Assembly (NCBI RefSeq): GCF_001625215.2
Contig: NC_030384.2
Coordinates: 41,388,390-41,452,389 of the forward strand
Source: Daucus carota subsp. sativus
Lineage: Eukaryota > Streptophyta > Magnoliopsida > Apiales > Apiaceae
DNA: 64,000 bases
Reading direction: 5' to 3'
In this document: positions 21,567 through 32,323 of the stretch, piece after piece
Layout of the letters: every line of letters begins with the position of its first letter
How positions within the stretch are numbered: the stretch's first letter is position 1
Translations under genes and position numbers: made by a program
Notes under the pieces: model-generated
Told to the model about the DNA's origin: nothing
Database searches by the model: none
The model's input: the letters and a program-made list of their open reading frames with translations, nothing else

Positions 21567-22508
21567 CTAGATGTTATACAACGCTTTGATTCCTTGAACA
21601 TCATCAGCATGTAAATCTTTAACAGTTCCCGGAGTAATAGTGGGATACATGATCGCATCTTCCACCGAGCTATGATCAAGTCCGAGAAGGTGCCCGATTT
21701 CATGCAAAGCCACCGTCTCCAAATCAGTATAATCCGGAAGAGCGCCTATAGACCACAAGTCATCCGCATCACAATGAAGCATTCCGCTTGTCGGTGCAAA
21801 AGCATGAGCAAGAATTCCACCTTGTCCATCAAACGAGAAACCATCCCCATGCTCACCACTTTCGAACCCGATTGTGATATCGGCCTCCTCATACTCTTCA
21901 GTTTCTTCGAAAGTGAAATATTGCGTGTACGAACTCCATTTCGCGAATGCTCTCGCGAAAGCCGGGATAGCATCTGGATGAGTCGTGCCGAGATCGAACC
22001 AGTAGGTAAGATGAGTCTTGCCTACGGGCCATCTCGGGAAGCCTGGGAAGAAATTATAATGCGAGACTGTGTGGAGTTTCTTAGGACGACTGTGGTGGTT
22101 ATTTTGACGGTGTCTTTTTTTGTTTCTTCGCATGCTGTTGGTTCCATTGATTACATCAGGCACTCCGCACCGCGGCATCGCCATCTTTGAAAATGTTTCG
22201 AAATCTAGTGTTCCCGTGACCTTGAGATTGTAGTTGGCCTGGTAGGTCTTCATAGCAGCCTCAAGAAACTCATCAAACTCGTCATTATCGTGTGCTTTCG
22301 AAGAATTATAGTTTAGGTATCCGAATTTGTTCAGATATTGTTTTAGATCACGAAGGCCTGCTAGATTTTCCCCTTTTCTGCATCCTTGAAGAGGCTTCAG
22401 AAACCCGAAAGGTTGTGGCTTCTGAGCCGTAGGGTTTTTTGAGTAAATCGGAACAAGGAGGAGGAAGAAGAGAGAAATGAATGGTACGAGCTGAATTTTT
22501 TGTGCCAT
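21567..22508 (-). CDS. Matrix metalloproteinase (matrixin, M10A), copy 1
   Basis: This is an intronless frame of 313 residues. A signal peptide covers about residues 1-23 (FISLFFLLLVPIYS), so the enzyme is secreted. The propeptide holds a peptidoglycan-binding-like helix region and the cysteine switch PRCGVPD (112-118, Cys114), which keeps the zymogen latent. A basic run RRNKKRHR (127-134) follows and could be a proprotein-processing site. The catalytic domain has the zinc site HEIGHLLGLDH (His269, Glu270, His273, His279) and the Met-turn at Met287. Length and order are those of plant matrixins, which lack the hemopexin domain of animal enzymes. The protein stops right after the catalytic domain (ALYNI), without the hydrophobic GPI-signal tail of many plant members. 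Plant MMPs act on the extracellular matrix in growth and defence. A near copy lies about 1.5 kb upstream on the same strand. Confidence 0.97.
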   Translation of the reverse strand: MAQKIQLVPFISLFFLLLVPIYSKNPTAQKPQPFGFLKPLQGCRKGENLAGLRDLKQYLNKFGYLNYNSSKAHDNDEFDEFLEAAMKTYQANYNLKVTGTLDFETFSKMAMPRCGVPDVINGTNSMRRNKKRHRQNNHHSRPKKLHTVSHYNFFPGFPRWPVGKTHLTYWFDLGTTHPDAIPAFARAFAKWSSYTQYFTFEETEEYEEADITIGFESGEHGDGFSFDGQGGILAHAFAPTSGMLHCDADDLWSIGALPDYTDLETVALHEIGHLLGLDHSSVEDAIMYPTITPGTVKDLHADDVQGIKALYNI

Positions 22509-22547
22509 ATGTGTTTGGAAAGCAGAAGTAACAAGCTAGCTACCACC

Positions 22548-22555
22548 GTTATATG
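22548..22555 (-). promoter_or_regulatory. Possible TATA box of metalloproteinase copy 1
   Basis: CATATAAC on the minus strand lies about 40 bp before the start codon, at a place similar to the stronger TATATAAA of copy 2. A weak call. Confidence 0.4.
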
Positions 22556-22623
22556 TAGGGGGAATTGTTAGCGGTTATAATATATGAGGTAAATGTCGAT
22601 GTTTTATCGATCGCTATTCGTTA

Positions 22624-22971
22624 AGGGTATCTCCAACGCGGATGTTAACTAAAATTGCTTAAAATGATAAATCATTAAAAATATTATTATTTTACTTTCT
22701 CTCTTTTTCGGCAACTTTTATATAAAAATTTGCTCCAATGGTTGACACCCAAAGTTGCCACATATCTGTACAAGTATAATTATAACAAGATAGGAAACTA
22801 GATGATTTTAAGATGATTTATAAACTTTTTTCTATTTTAGGAGGATACTAAAAATTGACAATTTGACTTGACGTTCCTTCCACTCAAATAGAGAACCAAC
22901 AAAAATGTCATGCTATATCATAACACATGACATTTTAACATTTTTTTTGACACTTCTATTGAAGTTGCTCT
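22624..22971. mobile_element. Probable MITE in the metalloproteinase promoter region
   Basis: The left end AGGGTATCTCCAACG and the right end CTATTGAAGTTGCTCT are loosely complementary and resemble the GAGC-A-CTCCAA ends of the Tourist-like copies elsewhere in the window. The boundaries are approximate. Confidence 0.4.
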
Positions 22972-23971
22972 GAGGCATGTCAGCTGCTCTCAGTATACAA
23001 GAGAAGACTTTTACTTGTTCAAAGCAAAACAAATGTGTAGTGGAATGAGTGAATGACTATCACAGTAACCTCGTAGGTGTAGAGGTAGAGTATAGGAGTA
23101 TATTTTTACTCGCTCACTAGATGCTGGTGGGACCCGTGATCCTAGTTAAATGTAGATAAATAGATACGGCACGCCAGCACTATTATCTAAATTAAATAAT
23201 ACTATCTTATTTTATCGTCTCTATATATATTAAAAATATAATACATTATATGAATTATTAAAATAAATATATATATTTTTTTTTGAAACAAAATAAATAT
23301 ATATTTTTAAAAATATGTATACATGACACGTGTTAGTTACTATTAAAGAATAACTATCACAAAATTTGATCGGCGTTTAGCCGATTGGCCGGTCTATGAA
23401 AGTTTTAAAATTATAGAATTTTGGACCATTTTACCGACCATTTCAAATTATAACATGATTGAAGGAGTTTTTTTTATTGTAACTAAATCACATAAACATC
23501 TTTATCAAAACATATTTTCCGGCCCATTTTGTTATAAGGTTTTCGACCAACTTAATTATCATAAATTTATTCAATAAAATAAATTGTATGTATGTACATT
23601 AATGTATGTTTAACATATAATTTATAAAGTTTTATTAATTCAAACCTCTTTATTAATTGTTTAATAAATCTGTATTAATTAAAAAGATTATATTAATATT
23701 CCACTACATATGCATGATTGAAATAAAACATAAACACAAAAAAACAATATTATTTCACCATAAATGTAAGATTCAAATAAAACATGAACAACAAATATTA
23801 CAAGCTGGTTAATAGTTGCATAACACATAATATATATTGAAATACAAGGTATTGAATCATGCAAAGTAAACATTCCCAGAGGAGTGATACACCATGCACG
23901 CGTACTCGATCAAAACCCTCAACTTCATTCCATTCAGTAATTACCTATGTAGTTATACGAAGAGATCACGT
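22972..23971. other. Spacer between the two metalloproteinase genes
   Basis: AT-rich sequence with no gene recognised. It probably holds the distal promoter of copy 1 and the 3' UTR of copy 2. Confidence 0.4.
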
Positions 23972-24898
23972 TCAAATGTTATATAATGCCTTGATTCCCT
24001 GAATATCATCATCATGTAAATCTTTCGTGACTCCCGAACGAATAGTCGGGAACATAATTGCATCTTCCACCGAGCTATGATCAAGTCCGAGAAGGTGTCC
24101 GATTTCATGCAAAGCGACCGTCTCTAAATCCGTATAATCTTGAAGAGCCCCTATGGACCACAACTCATCCGCATCACAGTGAAGATTCCCGTTCGTTGGT
24201 CGAAAAGCATGTGCAAGAACTCCTCCTCGGCCGTCAAAAGAGGAACCATCCCCATGGTCTCCCCTCTCGAAACTAATCTTCAAGTCCGAGCTCTCGTAAT
24301 CCTCAGTCTGAGCAAAAGTAAAGTACTGTGTGATCGAGGCCCATTTGTCGAATGCTCTGACAAATGCGGGCATAGCATCTGTCTGGATAGTCCGAGGATT
24401 GAACCAGTAAGTAAGACTCGTCTTATCAGCTGGCCATCTAGGGGAGCCTTGGAAGAAAGTATAATGCGACACGGTGTGGAGCTTCTTAGGACTGTTGTTG
24501 TGACGGTGTCGTTTCTTGTTTCTCGTCATGCTATTCGTCCCGTTGATTATATCGGGCACTCCGCACCGCGGCGTCACCATCTTGGACAGTGTTTCAGAAT
24601 CTAGCGTTCCCGTGACATTGAGATTATAATTAGCCTGGTAGGCCTTCATAGCGGCCTCAAGAAAATCATCGAAATCGTCATTATCGTGCGCTTTCGAAGA
24701 ATTGTAATTTAGGTATCCGAATTTGTTGAGATATTGTTTGAGCTCACGGAGACCTTCTAGGTTCTCCCCTTTCTTGCATCCCTCAAGTGGCTTTAAAAAT
24801 CCGAAAGGTGGCGCTTTAGGGTTTTCGGAGTTGGAGGGAACAAGGAGGAGTAGGAAGAGAAGAGAAATGCATGAAATGAGTTGGAAAAACTGTGCCAT
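23972..24898 (-). CDS. Matrix metalloproteinase (matrixin, M10A), copy 2
   Basis: This intronless gene of 308 residues is a tandem paralogue of the neighbour at 21567-22508; most positions agree by eye along the whole length. A signal peptide covers about residues 1-24 (LISCISLLFLLLLVPSNS). The cysteine switch is PRCGVPD with Cys112, a basic cluster NKKRHRH follows, and the zinc site is HEIGHLLGLDH (His264, Glu265, His268, His274) with Met282 in the Met-turn. It ends ALYNI without a GPI tail. An in-frame ATG 45 bp upstream (24943) was not chosen: it lies only 7 bp past the TATA box, before any normal transcription start, and the chosen start aligns with MAQ of copy 1. All catalytic residues are present, so both copies look functional. 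Confidence 0.97.
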   Translation of the reverse strand: MAQFFQLISCISLLFLLLLVPSNSENPKAPPFGFLKPLEGCKKGENLEGLRELKQYLNKFGYLNYNSSKAHDNDDFDDFLEAAMKAYQANYNLNVTGTLDSETLSKMVTPRCGVPDIINGTNSMTRNKKRHRHNNSPKKLHTVSHYTFFQGSPRWPADKTSLTYWFNPRTIQTDAMPAFVRAFDKWASITQYFTFAQTEDYESSDLKISFERGDHGDGSSFDGRGGVLAHAFRPTNGNLHCDADELWSIGALQDYTDLETVALHEIGHLLGLDHSSVEDAIMFPTIRSGVTKDLHDDDIQGIKALYNI

Positions 24899-24949
24899 GT
24901 TTGTTTGCAGAGATGAAAGGATGTAGCAAGCTAGAACCAGCAACGTCCA

Positions 24950-24957
24950 TTTATATA
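24950..24957 (-). promoter_or_regulatory. TATA box of metalloproteinase copy 2
   Basis: TATATAAA on the minus strand, 52 bp before the ATG at 24898. It argues against using the ATG at 24943. Confidence 0.7.
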
Positions 24958-25549
24958 GGGGTAATTCTTGTTAATTTCCTGATTAATAAAAATAATCATT
25001 TCTGATTCTAAGTAATTACTACAATATTAATCAAGTACTAACATTCTAACATATATTACACGCAATTGTTGGTTTGCATTTTCCACAGAAGATGCATATA
25101 TATCAACTCCTCCCGACGTACAAGGCAATGACTAAATTTGTTCCACTTAAGTAACAGCTATTTCAATTCATGTTTTGCTGCTGGCTGCAGCCTGTAAGTG
25201 TGGCATAAATCATAATTTTGGCCCTAGAAATAATACTCTCTGTAGTTGTATATGCAAGTCCTTAATTTTTTTACGAGTTTGGCCAAAAAATTTAATATAT
25301 TTCAAATTTTTTTATTATAATAGAATATATTGCATATCGGTTTAAACAATTTTAAGTCATGATTATTTTTTCTTGAATTTATGCAAACGAGTGCTAAGAC
25401 TCTGTCTACTTGTTCAAATTACAAAACTATTCAACAATGACAAAAACTTATTCAATTTTGTAATATGTCTGTCCAGGCCGCCAGTGTTCGGTAAATTTAA
25501 AATTATAATTTATGTCTTATTGTCCTCAATTTAAATTATGTTTGTGTAA
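24958..25549. other. Intergenic, AT-rich
   Basis: Upstream region of metalloproteinase copy 2. Nothing recognised. Confidence 0.4.
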
Positions 25550-26706
25550 TCAATATACTTATATAAAGGAGAAGCGAGGGGCGTGTAGGTGGCGCCTCTC
25601 ACATCGTTGCGTTCTATTTTTCTAATTTTCTGGAATTTTTGGATGAAAAATATCAAAAATTAGAACTACCTTTTTTAGTTTCGGGTATATTAGAAGCAAG
25701 TTTCAGAATCTGATTTTGTTTCAGATTATTTATGGAATATAGTAGCTTAAAAGTTTTAATCTGATTTTGTTTCGGATTATTTAATTATGGAAAAGAGTAG
25801 CACATAAGCCTCTCTGCACATATAAATACCCCTATAGATTATAGGGTTTTGGATCATTTAAACACAATCTCCTCTCTCTCAATATCACGACCCTACCTCT
25901 CTTTGGTGATAGTTCTTTTGCTTGATTTCTAACTCGGTGGTGCCGTTATTCTGCAACGATAAGTGAAAGCTGTTTATATAGTATTAAAAATATAGAGATA
26001 GTTGCAAGCAAAGGTAGTTATAGACCGCTATGTTGGAGGCGACAAATCCAAACACGGGAAAAAAATATAGTTTCGACATGATATTGATGGATGATATCAA
26101 TAAATTAACTGTTAGTGATGTATGTTTGTTTTCTTATTATTTTATAATATTTTTTTTGTTTTTCGGACATGTTTGTTGTTTTTAATTTTTTTATGATTTA
26201 CTTTGTATAAAGGAAAAAAATTATCCATGCATTATCTGTTTGCTCCATTCAAGCAACTTTTAAGTAAGCTGTTTATACAGTATTAAAATATAAAAGTCGT
26301 TACAAGCAATGGTAGTTATAGACCGCTATCTCACAGATTTAAGTTAGATGTTTTTGTGCACAATCAATCCAAAAAATTGGAGTAAGGTGACAATGTAAGA
26401 ATATGATTACTTTAAAAAAAACACAAATTAAATTATAATTCATTGTGTTTTAAATTGTTAGTTACGCGTATAAATTTATTTTCATTGTTTCACCATAAAT
26501 TATAGTCCAATTTTGCAATTTTATATATTAGTATTGGTATTACATCAAGATTTTTATAATATAAAATTTATTATCCTATAAATATTAATTTTGAAATATT
26601 AATATACTTTTTATCGACAGCCACAAAATTATTTTATTCTACAAATATTAATATTGAATCATTAATATAATTTTTATAGTCCGCCGCAACGCGCGGCTTC
26701 TCAACT
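25550..26706 (+). mobile_element. Candidate non-autonomous Helitron
   Basis: The left end TCAATATACTTATATAAAGG resembles the TC-starting AT-rich 5' ends of plant Helitrons, and GTGTAGGTGGCGCCTCTC follows shortly. Near the right end CCGCCGCAACGCGCGG can form a GC-rich hairpin, followed by TTCTCAACT, a plausible decayed form of the 3' terminus. No Rep/helicase coding is present. An internal block of about 60 bp is repeated (about 25970-26031 and 26269-26326). The canonical CTRR end is not clean, so the call and the right boundary are tentative. Confidence 0.45.
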
Positions 26707-26931
26707 TTTTATATATAAGATGATAGAAAAATAAATTTCTCTCAAACCCGGTGTCCAGAACTATTGCACATTTTAAAATCCAATTTCAGATTTTTTTTTA
26801 TGAGTAATACAATTTCAGATACTTAATTTTATAATATTAAAATAAACTTAAGAAAAGTACCGTAACGCGCTTTCCGGTAGTGTAATATATAAAAAGCAAG
26901 TTGATCTAAATATACAATTATGGTACCGTTT

Positions 26932-27305
26932 GGGGTTGCTGTTGCAGATACCAACAGCAGCTTTTTGCTGAAAAACGGGTGAAAAATTGTATGGTAAATC
27001 TAAAAGCAGCTTTTTCGAACAGCAGCTTTTTCGAACAGCAGCTTTTCAGCTAAAAGCTGCTGTTGGAGAAAGTAGGTCCTCCCATACTTTTGGAAAAAGC
27101 TGCTTTTCAGCTTTTGCAGAAAGCTGTTACAGATTTCATTACCAAATCTCATCAAAAACATTATTTTTTTTATATTATAACTCAAAATAAGCAAATATCA
27201 AAAAATTACGTACCAAACAGTTATCTGATTTCTACCACAGCACTTTTTTTATCAGCACTTTTTCTGACAGCACAACAATTTTTAACAACACTCCCAAACA
27301 GACCC
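26932..27305. mobile_element. Tourist-like MITE, 374 bp
   Basis: The left end GGTACCGTTTGGGGTTGC and the right end CACTCCCAAACAGACCC are inverted repeats of the GG(G)xCTGTTTGG type seen in PIF/Harbinger MITEs. CAGCAGCTTTT motifs recur inside in both orientations. The target repeat (TAT / TAA) is imperfect. Confidence 0.75.
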
Positions 27306-27722
27306 TAAATTACAAAGAAAGACTTATTTTAAAAATGAAAACAAGCTAAATAATATAATTTTAAGTACGTGTTTAAAGGAATTGGTCATTACATTCACTC
27401 AAGCACTGACCATAAAATATATTCTACGATCAACGAATTCAAACATAACGCTTCTAGATTTTTTAATATTAATATTGGTGACTTCCAATATTTACTTCAA
27501 GGCTGGTATACAAAGTCAAGTTTTCGGGTAGGATTGGAAAAGTAGTTCGGATTGTACATGGTTAAATTCAGTTAGATATTTTCTGATAAACTATTCAAAT
27601 GGGTCTCCTTTCATTAAAACTCAACTCCCCAATACACATTCAGAAACGAGATAATATTGACATGATGATTCATATCTGTCAGAGACTCGAGATTCGCCAT
27701 AAATCACTAGCGATGGCATATT

Positions 27723-28460
27723 TAGGGGTGATTGCGGTGCGGACAGTGCGATTTTTTTTTAAAATTGTAAACCAAACCGCATATGCGGTTTCATTGAAAA
27801 TCCAAACCGCAACCGCACTACGTTAGGATAAAAACCGCGTAAACCACACCACAAAAATGCGATGTTGTGTGGTGCGGTTTATGCTGTTTGCACATTTAAG
27901 AATAAATATTTTTAGTTGAAATTATAAAAAAATTAAATATATGATATGAAAAGAATCACAATAAATCTACATGATATTTATCATTTCAGAGTTACAACTA
28001 CTAAAAAATATAAACAAAAATGTAAATAAAATAATAGTGAGCAGTAAGAAACATATAATAATAGAGCGAAGTTCTATAAAATCTAATAACTATTTACGAG
28101 ATATTTTATTTATTTTATTTATAAAAATATTAATGGACTTCAATAACTCTAAAATGGGGACTCCATAGAACTTAACTCTTGAAAAACTTTAAGAAACACA
28201 TTATAAATAATGTATATGTATATAATATAATTTTATTTAGCAATACTAATACTTATTTATTTATATATGTTATTATATTGCGGTGCGGTGCGGTTTGAAA
28301 CGCACTAGTAAAGTGTCAAAACACAACCCGCACCGCACCGTGCGGTTTGTGAAAAATTCAAACCGCAATCACATCACATAAATTAAAAATCGCGTTTTGC
28401 GATGTGATGTGGTACGGTGCGGACGGTTTATGCGGTTTGAGTGTTTTTTTATCACCCCTA
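27723..28460. mobile_element. hAT-like MITE, 738 bp
   Basis: The ends TAGGGGTGATTGCGGTGCGG and TTTATCACCCCTA are inverted. Both subterminal regions carry clusters of GCGGTTT / AAACCGC and GTGCGGT motifs in both orientations. Flanks GGCATATT and GCATTACT are only partly alike, so the target duplication has decayed or the end is off by a base. Confidence 0.75.
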
Positions 28461-28926
28461 GCATTACTCATCAATTACTTTGTGATAGCTTGAAGGGCTT
28501 TACAATTGTACAAAAGCACGGCCCAAATCAGGAAAAATGTGAATTAAAATAGAGAAGCCCAACTCAAAAAAGAAAATTGATTATCAGGCAGACAAGGAAG
28601 GAGGGAGACAGTTGGAGAACTGAAGGTGGGGAAGAAAAAATTGGGTTTTTCATGTGAGGGGGCAGACATAACATACGCCGGACACTCCGTTACGCGTTTC
28701 TTTATTTGCACTTATGTCCCACCTTCGCTCCATCACCTCCCTCACCATTATACAATCAGGAAGCGCCAACTTCGACATAAGTTTAAAATAAACTTCAAAA
28801 CTCGAATTAGAGTCGATATGAATATTTTATCAAATTTTTAATCTCTTTCCAAACCAGGCGATATCTCTAAAATTTTAATTTTAACATATTAGAAAACGAT
28901 TCTCACAAGTATCATGCTAAGCTATA
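28461..28926. other. Spacer, no gene recognised
   Basis: Short frames occur but none resembles a known family. Confidence 0.35.
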
Positions 28927-29171
28927 CTCCCTCTGTCTCATTTGATTCTATACGTTTCTTTTTCACTGCTCGACACACACTTCAATGCTCTTATAAAACA
29001 TAGTTCTATAACTTATTTTTAAAATTTTTTTTTTCTGAATAAAATATAACATTCAAATTTTTATACAGAATTTTTTTTTAAAAAATAAGTTATAAAACTA
29101 TACTTTACGGGTGCATTAAAGTCCGTGCCGCGTCTCCGTCCCCAATGTATATAACCAGGTGGCGGACGGAG
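28927..29171. mobile_element. Stowaway-type MITE, 245 bp, in the peroxidase promoter
   Basis: The left end CTCCCTCTGTCTCATTTGAT and the right end GGCGGACGGAG are inverted, with TA at 28925-28926 and 29172-29173. It lies about 180 bp before the peroxidase start codon. Confidence 0.85.
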
Positions 29172-29312
29172 TAACAAATATTATTCGAGGGGAGCTATTT
29201 GTCTGTAGCAGTAAGTAAATATAGTAGACAACTCGCCTTCCTCAGTATTACTCCTTTCTGGAACCCAATCATAGAGTTGCAGATCAAGCCCCTGACTGCA
29301 TCTCTCTCCACA

Positions 29313-29319
29313 TTATATA
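29313..29319 (+). promoter_or_regulatory. TATA box of the peroxidase gene
   Basis: TTATATA lies 38 bp before the ATG at 29351, giving a very short leader. Confidence 0.6.
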
Positions 29320-29350
29320 CCTCCTCATCTCTCTGATTCTATCATCTACA

Positions 29351-30337
29351 ATGACATTACTCCATCATTTCCTCGCATTCTCATTCCTGCTCTCGCACTC
29401 TCTCCTCATCACATCAGCTCACCATCTCACACACAACTACTACGACAAAACCTGCCCCCGATTCCACCAAATCATCCAGGAAACCACCACAAACAAGCAA
29501 ATCTACTCTCCCACCACCGCCGCCGCCTCTCTCCGCCTCTTCTTCCACGACTGCCTCATCCAAGGCTGCGACGCCTCCATCCTCATCTCCTCCACTCCCT
29601 TCTCCAAGGCCGAACGCGACGCCGACATCAACCTCTCCCTCCCTGGCGACGCTTTCGACCTCGTTGTGCGCGCCAAGACAGCCCTGGAGCTCTCCTGTCC
29701 CGGCATTGTCTCCTGCGCCGACATCCTCGCTGTCGCGACTCGGAACCTCGTATCCATGATGGGCGGTCCTTACTACAACGTCCTTCTCGGGCGCCGAGAT
29801 GGACTGGTCTCTCAAGCCTCGCGTGTCGGCGACAATCTCCCAAAGGCCGCGATGTCTGTGAGTAAACTCATCAAATTGTTTGCGGCTGTCGGGTTCAGCA
29901 CGCAGGAGATGGTTGCGTTAACAGGGGCTCATACCATAGGATTCTCGCATTGCAAAGAGTTCAGCTCGGATATTTATCATTATAGTAAATCTGAGCAGTC
30001 TGATCCGTCTATAAATCCCAGGCTCGCAGCAGGGCTGAAGAATGCCTGTGCAAATTTTACGAAGAATCCGACACTGGCGCTGTTTAATGATATCATGAGT
30101 CCGAATCAGTTTGATAATATGTATTACAAGAACTTGCCGAGGGGACTGGGGATATTGAAATCGGATCGTGCGTTGGTTTCGGATCCGAGAACGAGGCCTT
30201 TCGTCGAATTGTATGCGAAGGATGAGAGAGTGTTTTTCAAGGCATTTCGCAAGGCAATGGAGAAGCTGAGTGTGTATGGTGTGAAGAATGGACGGAGGGG
30301 TGAGATTAGACGCAGATGTGATGCATTTAACTCTTAA
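29351..30337 (+). CDS. Class III secretory peroxidase, intronless
   Basis: This is a single-exon frame of 328 residues. The signal peptide runs to about residue 22 (FSFLLSHSLLITSA). The mature protein starts HHLTHNYYDKTCP. The distal haem site is LRLFFHDC with Arg62, His66 and Cys68. GCDASIL (calcium site), CPGIVSCADIL and the proximal site LTGAHTIGFSHC with His194 and Cys201 follow in the usual order and spacing. The eight cysteines that form the four family disulfides can be placed. These haem enzymes oxidise phenolics with H2O2 in the apoplast or vacuole and act in lignification and defence. Most plant relatives have three introns. Absence of introns and sequences such as YYDKTCPRFHQII recall the Arabidopsis PRX31/41/65 subgroup. 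The first 500 bp are GC-richer (third-position C) than the rest of the gene and its flanks. Confidence 0.97.
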   Translation: MTLLHHFLAFSFLLSHSLLITSAHHLTHNYYDKTCPRFHQIIQETTTNKQIYSPTTAAASLRLFFHDCLIQGCDASILISSTPFSKAERDADINLSLPGDAFDLVVRAKTALELSCPGIVSCADILAVATRNLVSMMGGPYYNVLLGRRDGLVSQASRVGDNLPKAAMSVSKLIKLFAAVGFSTQEMVALTGAHTIGFSHCKEFSSDIYHYSKSEQSDPSINPRLAAGLKNACANFTKNPTLALFNDIMSPNQFDNMYYKNLPRGLGILKSDRALVSDPRTRPFVELYAKDERVFFKAFRKAMEKLSVYGVKNGRRGEIRRRCDAFNS

Positions 30338-30740
30338 TTATGTTATGTTTCTGTTAATCTCTACTTCTCTTTTTTGATCCAGGAGATGATCTGTTATGTA
30401 TCCTAATGGATTGATTGATTTTAATTTATTTTGGAGAAACTAGTTTTGGCACATATATAATTGGATATAAAATATTTTACAAAATGACATAAGTTAATGT
30501 ACGTTTTAATTACACCCATATATTCGTATAAATCTCAACTCAATAGTCAATACCATTTTGTGATCAATTTTGTGTCAATGCTCTTGTTTTTCTTGTTTTG
30601 TTGATGGTATGATGAACAAATTAACTATATTCGACAAATGAACTCTTTTTCTATTATTTTGGAATCAAATTCACCAATCTCCAGTAGTAAACCTCGAAGT
30701 TTGTATTGAATGTCTAAGAATGGTTAACTACACGCTGATG
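30338..30740. other. 3' flank of the peroxidase gene
   Basis: Probable 3' UTR and AT-rich spacer. Nothing else seen. Confidence 0.4.
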
Positions 30741-31018
30741 CTGTGTTTAGTTGGGGTGAATGATTTTGGAATGAATGAAAAATAAACTATTTTATGGACA
30801 ATTTTTAAGAAATTTCATTTTTTTTCTCCATTCTATTCCTCACATCATGTGCTAGATATCACACCTTCAATTTGAGATGGAATGCTCCCATCCTCAATTT
30901 CTTCTCAAATCTCATTATAGCAATTTTGCACTTCTTCAAATTTTTTTCAAAAATTTATTCCAATCTCTATTACTTTCAAGTATTTTTACTCATTCCATTC
31001 TCCACAACCAAACACAAC
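30741..31018. mobile_element. Tourist-like MITE, 278 bp
   Basis: The left end CTGTGTTTAGTTGGGGTGAA and the right end TCTCCACAACCAAACACAAC are inverted. A 3-bp repeat ATG flanks both sides (30738-30740 and 31019-31021). Confidence 0.75.
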
Positions 31019-31695
31019 ATGAGGTTCTGATGTTTACTACTGCAGAGTTTAGTACAGGGTTAAGAAATTGAGATGTTGGAGTTTGCAATAATAAATGACT
31101 GCTGGGTTGTCATTATCGGAGGAATATATTTTGGATTAATTTACTGGATTCCTTGGTCGTAGATAAGCTGGATTTCTGGGCATTGTCTGCCGACTAACAT
31201 ATGCAAGGGACTATCAAAGGCTAAATATCACCATAAGTCTTGAGAATTTTAAAATTCAATCTCATTTAGGAAAAAAAAATTACCAACTAATTTCCTGTGT
31301 TATAGTTAAACAGCAGCCTACGATAGAGGTACTTTCTAGCAAATTGATCGACTGGACAAAATAAAACGACATTTTTCAAAGAATTAGTATGAAAAAATAC
31401 AGAACTGAAAAGAAAAATCTAAAGACCTCATTTCGAAACTTCATTACCCCAGAGTTCTAATTTCCGGTAAAAATCCCCCAAATGTTGACCAGATGAAGTG
31501 GAATATCTAAATATGGGTATGTTAAACTTATTTTTATAAAGAAAAAACTTATTTTTATAAGGACTTTTTGCAGAAAAAAATATTCACATTTTTATAATAC
31601 AATATATATTATTTATCATTTGCATAAATAAGTTACTTATTTAAAGAAGAAAAAAAATTACACATTTACTTGTCTTTTCCACAATAACTGTCTTA
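31019..31695. other. Spacer, no gene recognised
   Basis: AT-rich, no assignable feature. Confidence 0.35.
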
Positions 31696-32320
31696 GAGCA
31701 TCTCCAAGGGTAATCCCTATATTGGTTACTTACTATATAATAAAATAATGATTACCCAAAATATAGGTAAGCAAAAAGTTGTTTTACTGCAATGATATTA
31801 CCTATACTTGTTACCTTTAATTTAAATATTAGTATTTAATCAATATTTAAGATAATGGGGCCGTTTGAGTGAGTTTAAAATAAGTATTTTTTGCTTAAAA
31901 TAAAAAAGTGGAGTAGAAGTTAGAAGTAAGACTTATACGTGATTAAAGTGTTTGGGAAAGAAGCTAAGTCCGGAAACAAAAGCCAGCATTCTTAGCTTTT
32001 TATAAGTGCTTCTTGACTTTTTACACAAACGGTACGAATAAGTGCTTATAACTTATAAACCAGAAGCTGGGCTTTTAAGCTCTAAACAAACACCACCAAT
32101 ATATGTGAGAAGAGGTAGAGTTGGAATAAATATATGTTATATTACAGATAATATTAATGATGTGGCATTATAGGGGTTGGCTTTTTGCTCCCTCATATCT
32201 CTCCCCTAAAATTTTTAGGGGATAGGGAGTTGGGTTGGAGGAATGATTTTTGATCCTAACCCCCAAATCTTGTCCACCTAGACCAAATATGAGTAAGGAG
32301 AGCTTGCATTGGGGTTGCTC
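31696..32320 (-). mobile_element. Tourist-like MITE, inverted relative to the 19-20 kb copies, with a nested MITE
   Basis: The ends GAGCATCTCC and GGGGTTGCTC are flanked by TTA at 31693-31695 and 32321-32323. On the minus strand it reads like the copies at 18968 and 20341 (GCAACCCCAATGCA, CCAACCCAACTCCCTATCCC). A second MITE at 31857-32097 interrupts it. Confidence 0.85.
31857..32097. mobile_element. Nested MITE, about 241 bp
   Basis: The left end GGGGCCGTTTGAGTGAGTTT and the right end AAGCTCTAAACAAACACC are inverted, with possible AAT flanks. It carries AAGTGCTT / AAGCACTT-like internal motifs and TTTAAAATAAGTA. The element in the GASA intron (48647-48882) is the same family. Confidence 0.7.
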
Positions 32321-32323
32321 TTA

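Noticed and set aside
21672-22190. 172-codon antisense frame in metalloproteinase copy 1, and similar ones in copy 2
   Set aside because: Both arise opposite the conserved matrixin frame. Similarity between them follows from the duplication.
24899-24943. N-terminal extension of metalloproteinase copy 2 to the ATG at 24943
   Set aside because: The ATG lies 7 bp from the TATA box, ahead of any plausible transcription start, and the extension has no counterpart in copy 1.
29414-29843. Several long antisense frames in the peroxidase gene
   Set aside because: They mirror the GC-rich first half of the peroxidase coding strand and resemble no protein family.
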